The notes under the pieces: generated by a model | Databases searched by the model: none | Told to the model about the DNA's origin: nothing | The model's input: only the letters and a program-made list of their open reading frames with translations | Position numbers and translations under genes: made by a program | NCBI RefSeq assembly: GCF_007115095.1 | Contig: NZ_SULH01000016.1 | Location: 25,205 to 59,770 of the forward strand | DNA from: Levilactobacillus enshiensis | GTDB lineage: Bacteria; Bacillota; Bacilli; Lactobacillales; Lactobacillaceae | Direction of reading: 5' to 3' | Length of the DNA stretch: 34,566 nucleotides | Shown here: positions 8,093 to 14,515 of the stretch, in pieces | Numbering within the stretch: position 1 is the first letter of the stretch | How the letters are laid out: each line of letters starts with the position of its first letter

Positions 8093-8323
8093 ATGGCTGA
8101 GACTACTGAGATTAAGATTGGCGATTACGTTGCGGCAAAGAAATTTGGTCCATTGGAACACGGTTTTACCGGAGAAGTGACCAAAGTGTATGATAATTCA
8201 GTTTTAGTTGAAATTAGAGACTACGATCCGGCCGATAAAACGGCGGTGGGTGACATGAATAACCGTGCTGTTGTGCGGAAGTCAGCTGCTAAGATTACGG
8301 GACACGTAGCGGATAAAAACTAA
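8093..8323 (+). CDS. small DUF2187-like protein (YkvS type)
   Basis: A 76-residue soluble protein with a KOW/SH3-like beta pattern (IKIGDYVAAKKFGPLEHGFTGEVTKVYDNSVLVEI). It resembles DUF2187/YkvS small proteins of Firmicutes, whose function is unknown. Start ATG 8093 has AAAGGAG 7 nt upstream; an in-frame TTG further up lacks an RBS. It has its own strong promoter and sits alone upstream of the tRNA. No clear terminator was seen, only T-rich sequence at 8325-8340. Confidence 0.7.
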   Translation: MAETTEIKIGDYVAAKKFGPLEHGFTGEVTKVYDNSVLVEIRDYDPADKTAVGDMNNRAVVRKSAAKITGHVADKN

Positions 8324-8360
8324 CTTTTGTAACTTTTTTTGAATTTATTTGCAAAAAATG

Positions 8361-8389
8361 ATGACAACTCACAGATGGTATGCTATACT
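8361..8389 (+). promoter_or_regulatory. promoter of tRNA-Gly
   Basis: ATGACA (8361-8366), a 17-nt spacer and TATACT (8384-8389), only 12 bp before the mature tRNA, as expected for a stable-RNA promoter. Confidence 0.8.
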
Positions 8390-8401
8390 TTTCTGTGTTG
8401 T

Positions 8402-8472
8402 GCGGGTGTAGTTTAGTGGTAAAATTCAAGCTTCCCAAGCTTGCGTCGCGGGTCCGATTCCCGTCACCCGCT
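8402..8472 (+). tRNA. tRNA-Gly(CCC)
   Basis: A 71-nt cloverleaf. The acceptor stem is GCGGGTG (8402-8408) with CACCCGC (8465-8471), discriminator T8472. The D-arm is GTTTAGTGGTAAAAT. The anticodon stem is CAAGC/GCTTG with loop TTCCCAA, giving anticodon CCC (reads GGG). The T-arm is CGGGTCCGATTCCCG. CCA is not encoded. The body is that of Firmicute tRNA-Gly. Confidence 0.95.
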
Positions 8473-8521
8473 TTCGAATGTTGGGCGGCCTTCTAGGTCG
8501 TCTTTCTTATTTATTCGAAAG
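8471..8521 (+). terminator. hairpin between tRNA-Gly and the T-box leader
   Basis: An inner hairpin GGCGGCCT/AGGTCGTC (8484-8491, 8495-8502; two G-U pairs) is followed by TTTCTTATTT and would end the tRNA transcript. It is enclosed by perfect 9-bp arms CTTTCGAAT (8471-8479) and ATTCGAAAG (8513-8521). The outer arm begins in the last bases of the tRNA and ends at the start of the T-box stem I. Confidence 0.6.
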
Positions 8522-8722
8522 CATTTCATCGTCATTGCATAAGTACGTGGGAAATCTTCTTCTCAGCGAATCCGGGAGGCTGTGAGCCGGATAGGAAGAC
8601 CGCATGGAACGGGGCAATGAACGACATCAAACTGAATTTTAAAGTGGACTTAAAAGTCAATCAGAGTGGTACCGCGGGTCGTCTCGTCTCTTACAAATAT
8701 TTTTGTAGGGGACGTTTTTTTA
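8513..8722 (+). promoter_or_regulatory. T-box riboswitch leader of argS, specifier CGG (Arg)
   Basis: The conserved T-box AGAGTGGTACCGCGGG is at 8663-8678, with the UGGN bulge at 8667-8670 that reads the tRNA 3' end. Stem I is closed by CATTGC (8533-8538) and GCAATG (8614-8619). The specifier loop has AGTA (8542-8545) opposite GAA (8607-8609). The next triplet, CGG (8610-8612), followed by a purine, is an arginine codon. The distal stem carries the usual GGGAGGCTGTGAGCC features. The terminator (8685-8697 with 8702-8714) ends in a T-run. Uncharged tRNA-Arg should favour the antiterminator and turn on argS 68 bp downstream. Confidence 0.93.
8685..8721 (+). terminator. regulated terminator of the Arg T-box
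   Basis: CGTCTCTTACAAA (8685-8697) pairs with TTTGTAGGGGACG (8702-8714; contains G-U pairs), followed by seven T. It competes with the antiterminator formed by the T-box sequence just upstream. Confidence 0.92.
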
Positions 8723-8789
8723 TCCCGTGAACCAAATGGTGTAGACTGAGACTATCAACGTCACTCAAGAAAGTAGGAGGAATATCAGG

Positions 8790-10481
8790 ATGGATTACAA
8801 ACAAACGGTTACAGCAGTTCTGGCTACTGCGTTAGATGGACAATTGACTGCGGACGAAATCGCCGCTAAATTGGAACGCCCAAAGACGTCAGACAAGGGG
8901 GACATGGCGTTCCCTACGTTTACGTTAGCGAAGTTATTGCACAAGGCACCACAACAGGTTGCGCAGGACCTGGCCGATAAACTCGACACGACGGCCTTTG
9001 AAAAGGTTGAAGTGGTTGGGCCTTACCTGAACTTCTTCTTTGACAAGGGTGCGTACAGTGAAGCAACGTTGAACACGGTTCTGACGGCTGGTGCCAGCTA
9101 TGGTCAAAATGAAGATGGTAACGGTGGCAACGTGCCCATCGATATGTCTTCACCTAACATTGCCAAGCCCATGTCAATGGGACATTTACGGTCAACAGTG
9201 ATTGGTAATTCTATTGCCGAAATCTTGACTAAGAACGGTTACCATCCCATCAAAGACAATCACTTGGGTGACTGGGGAACGCAATTTGGTAAGCTCATCA
9301 CAGCTTACAAACTGTGGGGAAACGAAGAAGACGTTAAGAAGGATCCCATCAACAAGCTGGTGGAATACTACGTGCGTTTCCATAAGGAAGATGTTGACAA
9401 GCCAGAACTTGATGACGTTGCGCGTGAATGGTTCAAGAAGCTTGAAGACGGCGATCCGGAAGCGCACCACTTATGGGAATGGTTCCGTAAAGCTTCCTTG
9501 CAAGAATTTAACGATGTTTACGAAGAACTTGGCGTGAAGTTTGACACCTACAATGGTGAAGCCTTCTACAATGACAAGTTGGCCGAAGTGGTTCAAATCT
9601 TGAAGGATAAGAACTTACTGGTTGAATCTCAAGGTGCTCAGGTGGTTGACTTGAGTAAGTATGACCTGAACCCAGCCTTGATTTTGAAGAGTGATGGGGC
9701 TTCGCTATACATTACGCGAGACATTGCAACCGCCCTGTACCGTGACCGGACTTACAAGCCAGCTAAGAACTTATACGTGGTTGGTTCCGAACAGACTTAT
9801 TACTTTAAGCAATTGAAGGCGGTCTTGAAGGAAATGGGTGTGCCGTCTGCCGATAACTTACAACACGTTCCGTTTGGTCTGATCACTGTGGACGGTAAGA
9901 AATTGTCTACCCGTTCAGGTCGGATCATTCTGTTGGCAAAGGTTCTGGAAGAATCCATCAAGCTAGCCGGCGAAGAAATCAATGAAAAGAATCCTGATTT
10001 GGCTAACAAGCAAGAGGTTGCCAAGCAGGTCGGTGTTGGCGCGATTGTCTTCGGTGACTTGAAGAACGAACGGACCAACAACATTGACTTCGTCTTAGCG
10101 GATCAACTGAAGTTCGAAGGTGAAACGGGCCCTTACGTGCAATACTCGCATGCCCGGGCAGAGAGCATTTTGCGCAAGGCAGCTAACGTTGATGTCACAG
10201 CTACCGGTAACCAAGTAGCCGATCCAGAGGCTTGGGATACGATCAAGGCGTTGGCCGACTTCCCAGCTATGGTGAAGATGGCCTGTGCTGAACTCGAACC
10301 CTCCGTCATTGCTAAGTATGCGATTCGCTTAGCCAAGACGTTCAACAAGTACTATGCGCACTCTAAGATCTTGACGGAAGATGCTGACCTGCCAGCACGT
10401 TTGGCATTGGTCAAGGCAGTCTCCACGGTCTTAAAGGAAAGCTTACGTCTCTTGGGCGTCCAAGCACCAGACGAAATGTAA
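8790..10481 (+). CDS. argS: arginyl-tRNA synthetase
   Basis: A 563-residue class I synthetase that charges tRNA-Arg with arginine in the cytoplasm. It has an N-terminal Arg-tRNA-synthetase additional domain (about 1-85). The HIGH-type signature lies in SPNIAKPMSMGHLRST (about 121-136). The KMSKS site is degenerate (GKKLSTRSGR, about 370), as in many ArgRS. The C-terminal DALR anticodon-binding domain (about 445-563) includes YVQYSHARAESILR. ATG 8790 has AGGAGG 9 nt upstream. Expression should be set by the Arg T-box in its leader. Normal length; nothing appears missing. Confidence 0.98.
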   Translation: MDYKQTVTAVLATALDGQLTADEIAAKLERPKTSDKGDMAFPTFTLAKLLHKAPQQVAQDLADKLDTTAFEKVEVVGPYLNFFFDKGAYSEATLNTVLTAGASYGQNEDGNGGNVPIDMSSPNIAKPMSMGHLRSTVIGNSIAEILTKNGYHPIKDNHLGDWGTQFGKLITAYKLWGNEEDVKKDPINKLVEYYVRFHKEDVDKPELDDVAREWFKKLEDGDPEAHHLWEWFRKASLQEFNDVYEELGVKFDTYNGEAFYNDKLAEVVQILKDKNLLVESQGAQVVDLSKYDLNPALILKSDGASLYITRDIATALYRDRTYKPAKNLYVVGSEQTYYFKQLKAVLKEMGVPSADNLQHVPFGLITVDGKKLSTRSGRIILLAKVLEESIKLAGEEINEKNPDLANKQEVAKQVGVGAIVFGDLKNERTNNIDFVLADQLKFEGETGPYVQYSHARAESILRKAANVDVTATGNQVADPEAWDTIKALADFPAMVKMACAELEPSVIAKYAIRLAKTFNKYYAHSKILTEDADLPARLALVKAVSTVLKESLRLLGVQAPDEM

Positions 10482-10482
10482 A

Positions 10483-10528
10483 CCAACAAGTGTTAGAAGG
10501 CTGCCTTCAAGGGGCCTTTTTTTGTTGG
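10483..10528 (+). terminator. terminator of argS
   Basis: An imperfect hairpin built on AAGGC / GCCTT followed by seven T, enclosed by CCAACAA / TTGTTGG, directly after the argS stop codon. Confidence 0.8.
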
Positions 10529-10540
10529 GCAAAATCACAG

Positions 10541-10571
10541 CTACTGCGGTGCCGCTGGTAACCGCGAGTAG
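10541..10571. repeat. hairpin in the argS-argR spacer
   Basis: CTACTGCGGT (10541-10550) and ACCGCGAGTAG (10561-10571) pair with one bulged base around a 10-nt loop. No T-tract follows. The rest of this spacer (10531-10690) shows nothing recognisable. Confidence 0.45.
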
Positions 10572-10696
10572 GAGAGTAATCGTGTTATCTAGGGGCCAAC
10601 GCTGGTTTTTGAAGGTCCAATCGTTAGGTTAAGCAAGGTTCTTTGCGTTGAAAACGAATATTTGGTACACTTACTTTATAAATATGCAGAGTCATG

Positions 10697-10725
10697 TGGC
10701 TAAATTCCGCATCCTTTGTTATACT
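10697..10725 (+). promoter_or_regulatory. candidate argR promoter
   Basis: TATACT (10720-10725) lies 30 bp before the argR start, with a poor -35 (TGGCTA, 10697-10702) at 17 nt. The AT-rich stretches TTTATAAATATGCAGA (near 10674-10689) and ATGCAAATTTATGC (near 10729-10742) flank it. They loosely resemble ARG boxes, so autoregulation is possible but unproven. Confidence 0.45.
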
Positions 10726-10755
10726 TAATGCAAATTTATGCGGGAGGGTCGCCAA

Positions 10756-11223
10756 ATGAAAAAAAGTATTCGCCAAGCGCGCATTGAACAATTAATTAAC
10801 CAATATCCCATTGGAACGCAAGAAGAATTGATGGAACACCTTGAGGAGGTTGGTATCCAGGCGACCCAGGCCACCATTTCCAGAGACATTCGGGAAATGC
10901 AGATCGTTAAGGCGCAAGATGGCCATGGGCACCTGCGTTACACCATCTTTAAGGCTGGCAACCGCAGCGAGGAAGAACATCTGAAGGAAACCATCAACGA
11001 AGTCGTGACGGGGCTGACACGGGTAGAGTTTGTCAATATTTTGAAAACGCTGCCGAGTAACGGCAATTTGTTAGCGGCCATCTTTGATGATTTGAATTTA
11101 CCAGAGATTGCTGGGACGTTGGCTGGCCATGATACCATCTTCATCATCAGCCCCAATGCACAGGTCGCCGAGAAACTTCATGATGAGATTGCTGCCGAGA
11201 TGAATCCGGAAATTATCCATTAA
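10756..11223 (+). CDS. argR: arginine repressor family regulator ArgR/AhrC
   Basis: A 155-residue regulator of arginine metabolism. The N-terminal winged helix has the family signature TQATISRDIREM (about 40-51); the C-terminal oligomerisation and arginine-binding domain spans about 80-150. The usual GDDT motif that binds arginine reads GHDT here (His125-Asp126), so one of the two aspartates is replaced. Lactobacilli and lactococci often carry two ArgR-type proteins that work together, one with altered arginine contacts; this could be such a partner. Start 10756 has GGGAGGG 8 nt upstream; ATG 10738 lies before that RBS. It follows argS, with its own terminator behind it. Confidence 0.95.
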   Translation: MKKSIRQARIEQLINQYPIGTQEELMEHLEEVGIQATQATISRDIREMQIVKAQDGHGHLRYTIFKAGNRSEEEHLKETINEVVTGLTRVEFVNILKTLPSNGNLLAAIFDDLNLPEIAGTLAGHDTIFIISPNAQVAEKLHDEIAAEMNPEIIH

Positions 11224-11228
11224 ATTCA

Positions 11229-11269
11229 GAAAACGTCAGTCGGCTAAAGTGCCGCTTGGCGTTTTTTTT
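11229..11269 (+). terminator. terminator of argR
   Basis: AACGTCA..CGGC pairs with GCCG..TGGCGTT (2-nt internal loop), followed by eight T, just after the argR stop codon. Confidence 0.88.
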
Positions 11270-11311
11270 GTGTTCGCTAAGTTGACTAAAGGTAGGCAAC
11301 TTGGTGGTTCT

Positions 11312-11352
11312 AGTCGCCTTACCGGCCGGCAGATATGAGCGGGAACGGTGCG
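11312..11352 (-). repeat. 41-bp dispersed intergenic repeat, copy 2 (inverted)
   Basis: Reverse complement of 25-65, 40/41 identical. In this copy the end stem is longer: AGTCGC and ACCG pair with CGGT and GCGACT, with an AAG bulge. It lies in the 371-bp gap between argR and the PBP gene. That gap otherwise holds the argR terminator, a CTTAAAG direct repeat and the PBP promoter. Confidence 0.85.
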
Positions 11353-11463
11353 ACTGCTTAACCACACTGAGATGAGACTTGAATTTTATCTTTCAACCTT
11401 TAGAAGTTGACTTAAAAATGGCACTAATCGGTGATTTGATGGGATAACGGTCAATTAAGCTTG

Positions 11464-11480
11464 CTTAAAGGTTCTTAAAG
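11464..11480 (+). promoter_or_regulatory. CTTAAAG direct repeat upstream of the PBP gene
   Basis: CTTAAAG occurs at 11464-11470 and again at 11474-11480, a 10-bp period that would put both on one face of the helix. It lies about 35 bp before the likely -10. Direct repeats like this are typical sites for OmpR-type response regulators. Which regulator, if any, is unknown. Confidence 0.35.
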
Positions 11481-11513
11481 TTTGGGAGAAAGTGGAGAGA
11501 CGCTGGGTGACTA

Positions 11514-11522
11514 TGCTAAAAT
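11514..11522 (+). promoter_or_regulatory. extended -10 of the PBP gene
   Basis: TGCTAAAAT (11514-11522) is an extended -10 about 72 bp before the start codon. No good -35 is found at 17 nt. Confidence 0.5.
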
Positions 11523-11594
11523 AGTTTTAATACAATTGAGGGCATGCTGTGGTTTAGTCACAACACGTAACTATGATAGAAGAGGCTACTTAAA

Positions 11595-13694
11595 ATGAAT
11601 AACCAACAACCTAATCAGACTTTTTGGTCAGGCTTTAAAATGCGGTTCAAGCAGTTCTGGCGGCGATTCCAAATGACCCGCTGGCTGATTGTGGTCATTC
11701 TCACCCTCATTTTTGTGATGAGTGCGTACCTGACGTTTATGGCAAAAACGGCAAACGTTGGGGACCTCAAAGCTGCGTTGGAAAATCCAACACAGATTTA
11801 TGACCGTAGTAATCAAAAGGCCGGCACGCTGTACTCCCAGAAGGGAACTTACGTGGCGTTGTCCAAAATTTCGACGAATGTTCAGGATGCCGTGGTCTCC
11901 ACGGAAGACCGTAATTTTTACCATGAGTACGGTTTTTCTGTGAAGGGGTATGCGCGGGCTTTTTTCCTGTACGCCAAGAATAAGGTGTTACGCAGAGGCT
12001 ATATTAGTGGTGGGGGAAGTACGTTGACCCAACAATTAGTAAAGAATGCGTACTTAACTCAGGAACAGACGTTTACGCGGAAGTTTAAGGAACTTTTCTT
12101 GTCGATCGAAGTGGAGAATGTTTATAGCAAGAAAGATATTCTCTCGATGTATCTAAATAACGCGTACTTCGGTAATGGGGTTTGGGGCGTTCAAGATGCG
12201 GCTGAACGTTATTTCGGCAAAAATGCAGCCGCGTTGACCGTTTCTGAATCCGCTGTATTGGCGGGGATGCTAACGTCACCAAGCGCCTACAATCCGATCG
12301 ATCATCCCAAGGCGGCTAAAGCACGGCGAAACGTGGTGTTGAGTCTAATGGCGGAAACGGGCGCTATCACCAGCGATGCTGCCAAGCAATATCAGGCCAG
12401 CGCGTTAACGACGACCGATAATTATGCTTACAAGAACAGTTATAAATACCCTTACTTCTTCGATGCCGTCATTAATGAGGCCGTTAGCAAGTATGGCTTA
12501 ACAGAATCAGAGATCATGAACAAAGGCTATAAAATCTACACAACATTGGATCAAGCGAACCAGACGCAGATGCAGACCCTCTTTAAAAATGATGCCTACT
12601 TCCCGGCCAATGCCAGTGATGGTACCAAGGTACAAGCGGCAAGTATTGCAATCGACCCGAACACAGGGGGCGTTGAAGCGGTTGTCGGTGGGCGCGGCAA
12701 ACACGTCTTCCGTGGCTATAATCGGGCAACACAGATGCGGCGTCAACCGGGATCGACCATTAAACCGTTGGCCGTTTATACACCAGCGCTGGAAAATGGC
12801 TATTACTATGATTCCGAGTTGACCGATAAGAAACAGTCGTACGGGACGAATAAATATTCCCCACACAACTATGGCAACCAATACAGCGGGAAGGTGCCGA
12901 TGTATTCGGCTTTAGCTCAGAGTAAAAATGCGCCTGCCGTCTGGTTACTCAACAAGATTGGCGTCGATAAGGGGTATGAGTCCGTGAAGAAATTCGGCTT
13001 GCCCGTGTCGAAGTCGGATAAGAACTTGGCGTTAGCGCTGGGTGGCTTGAAGACGGGGGTCTCCCCGCAACAATTGGCACAGGCCTACACGGCATTTGCC
13101 AATCAAGGAACCATGAGTTCGGCCCATTACATCCGCAAGATCGTTGATGCCTCTGGCAACGTTATCGTGGACAATAGTGACACGCAGGCCAAGAAGACTA
13201 AGGTCATGTCTAGCAAGGTTGCGAAGGAAATGACCAGCATGATGATGGGCGTCTTTAATTACGGAACTGGTGCGAGCGCCAAACCGTATGGTTACACGAT
13301 TGCTGGGAAGACCGGGAGCACCGAAGCCGATGGGGATGCCGATGCGACCCGTGATAAATGGATCGTGGGATACACACCGGATGTTGTTGTGACGACCTGG
13401 GAAGGCTTTGACAGTACCAGTGCGGACCATCATTTAGAGGATGTGAGTGGAACCGGTGAAGGCCCACTTTACCAAGCAGAAATGCAAGCCATCCTCCCCA
13501 ACACCAAGGGAACGGCATTTGATACAAAGGATGCATCAACCATCGCCAAGGCAGAAAATGACGGGACTAGCTCGTCAGGCAGTGATGTCTGGGATCAAGT
13601 TCAAAAGGGCATCAACAACGCTGGCAAGCAATTCAATAATGCTGCGAACACGGTCAAATCTTGGTTGAAAAAGGCCCAGTCTGTCCTGAACTAA
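11595..13694 (+). CDS. pbp2A: class A penicillin-binding protein (PBP2A type)
   Basis: A 699-residue bifunctional enzyme that polymerises glycan strands and crosslinks peptides on the outer membrane face. It has a short cytoplasmic N-terminus rich in basic residues and a membrane anchor at about 30-50. The GT51 glycosyltransferase has catalytic Glu104 in STEDRNFYHEYG and GGGSTLTQQLVKN. The transpeptidase has the three motifs SxxK (Ser387-TIK), SxN (Ser443-Lys-Asn) and KTG (572-574). The C-terminal tail is Ser/Asn/Ala-rich with no extra domain seen. The RBS is weak (AGAGG, about 10 nt upstream). It is a single gene between two terminators. Confidence 0.96.
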   Translation: MNNQQPNQTFWSGFKMRFKQFWRRFQMTRWLIVVILTLIFVMSAYLTFMAKTANVGDLKAALENPTQIYDRSNQKAGTLYSQKGTYVALSKISTNVQDAVVSTEDRNFYHEYGFSVKGYARAFFLYAKNKVLRRGYISGGGSTLTQQLVKNAYLTQEQTFTRKFKELFLSIEVENVYSKKDILSMYLNNAYFGNGVWGVQDAAERYFGKNAAALTVSESAVLAGMLTSPSAYNPIDHPKAAKARRNVVLSLMAETGAITSDAAKQYQASALTTTDNYAYKNSYKYPYFFDAVINEAVSKYGLTESEIMNKGYKIYTTLDQANQTQMQTLFKNDAYFPANASDGTKVQAASIAIDPNTGGVEAVVGGRGKHVFRGYNRATQMRRQPGSTIKPLAVYTPALENGYYYDSELTDKKQSYGTNKYSPHNYGNQYSGKVPMYSALAQSKNAPAVWLLNKIGVDKGYESVKKFGLPVSKSDKNLALALGGLKTGVSPQQLAQAYTAFANQGTMSSAHYIRKIVDASGNVIVDNSDTQAKKTKVMSSKVAKEMTSMMMGVFNYGTGASAKPYGYTIAGKTGSTEADGDADATRDKWIVGYTPDVVVTTWEGFDSTSADHHLEDVSGTGEGPLYQAEMQAILPNTKGTAFDTKDASTIAKAENDGTSSSGSDVWDQVQKGINNAGKQFNNAANTVKSWLKKAQSVLN

Positions 13695-13791
13695 GGACTG
13701 ACGATAATGAGGCGTCAGTTACACTGTGATTACTTGGCTTCTTGCGATTTTGGGGAATGCCGATAGTACTAAGGTTTTGAATATTGTTATT

Positions 13792-13845
13792 ATGGACGTG
13801 ACTAGTGATTGATAAAATTTCAATCATTGTTCACGTCCATTTTTA
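13792..13845. terminator. two-tier hairpin terminator after the PBP gene
   Basis: The outer arms ATGGACGTGA / TCACGTCCAT (10 bp) and the inner arms TGATTGA / TCAATCA (7 bp), split by an internal loop, are followed by five T. It is nearly 100 bp beyond the PBP stop. A nearer hairpin CTGACG/CGTCAG at 13697-13717 has no T-run. The remaining DNA to 14007 shows only small inverted repeats (TTGTCA/TGACAA near 13949-13964) and no gene. Confidence 0.85.
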
Positions 13846-14007
13846 ATGACAGATCATTCTGATGGCCCCAAGCAGGCACCTGCCCATTGAACAGTCACGG
13901 CAATCGGGAACACCACATCGACCAATTAGGGACCGGGGCCGCTGGCGATTGTCATTTTTGACAACTCGCAGTGCTGATTTTTAGCGCATTTTTCATCGGA
14001 ATTCTCG

Positions 14008-14036
14008 TTGGGTGCAGGCGAAAAGCATGGTACAAT
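14008..14036 (+). promoter_or_regulatory. promoter of yheA
   Basis: TTGGGT (14008-14013), a 17-nt spacer and TACAAT (14031-14036), 48 bp before the start codon. Confidence 0.7.
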
Positions 14037-14083
14037 GGATAGGTGGTAATTCTGGGCGTAAGGCCCAATTAGGAGGAACACCA

Positions 14084-14428
14084 ATGGCTGACAAGATGCA
14101 AGACTTGAGCGAACAAATTGCTCAAGCACTACAAGACACGGATCAATTTAAGAGCCTGAAGACTGCTTTCGCGGCAATGAAGGCAGACGATGACACCTAC
14201 ACACTGTTTAAGCAGTTCCAACAAATTCAGTTGGACTTACAACAAAAGCAGATGGCAGGTCAACAATTAACTGACGACGAAATGAAAAATGCTCGTGAAG
14301 TTGCTGACAAGGTCGCTAAGATTGATACCATCAAGGCTTTAATGGAAGCAGAACGGGGCGTTAACGACCTGTTGTCTAACTTAAATAAGATGATTACCGA
14401 GCCCATTCAAAACATTTACCAGGGCTAG
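14084..14428 (+). CDS. yheA: UPF0342/YheA protein (YlbF/YmcA family)
   Basis: A 114-residue, almost wholly helical, charged and Gln-rich cytosolic protein (QFQQIQLDLQQKQMAGQQLTDDE). It belongs to the YlbF/YmcA/YheA family. YlbF and YmcA help control RNA processing in Bacillus; YheA itself has no defined role. ATG 14084 has AGGAGG 7 nt upstream; upstream in-frame starts lie in the promoter. It precedes yhaO as in related Firmicutes, but a terminator separates the two. Confidence 0.88.
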   Translation: MADKMQDLSEQIAQALQDTDQFKSLKTAFAAMKADDDTYTLFKQFQQIQLDLQQKQMAGQQLTDDEMKNAREVADKVAKIDTIKALMEAERGVNDLLSNLNKMITEPIQNIYQG

Positions 14429-14437
14429 GCAAAGGAT

Positions 14438-14484
14438 CGTCGGCGCAACCACTCATTCGGGAGGTCGGTGCCGGCGTTTTTTTT
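14438..14484 (+). terminator. terminator after yheA
   Basis: CGTCGGCGC pairs with G(T)GCCGGCG (9 bp with G-U pairs), followed by eight T. I saw no promoter between it and yhaO, so read-through may supply yhaONM. Confidence 0.85.
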
Positions 14485-14515
14485 CGACTCAGATAAAAAA
14501 GGGGGAGTTCTTACC

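Noticed and set aside
7899..8180. 93-codon plus-strand frame before and across the DUF2187 gene
   Set aside because: Overlaps the TTGCGT/TATAAT promoter and the start of a better-supported gene in another frame.
11540..11566. TGTG..CACA symmetry upstream of the PBP start as a Crp/FNR site
   Set aside because: Half-sites are too short and the spacing does not match FNR or Crp consensus; probably chance.
13864..13940. GGCCCC...GGGGCC inverted pair in the gap before yheA
   Set aside because: Six-bp arms more than 60 nt apart are common by chance and nothing else supports a structure.
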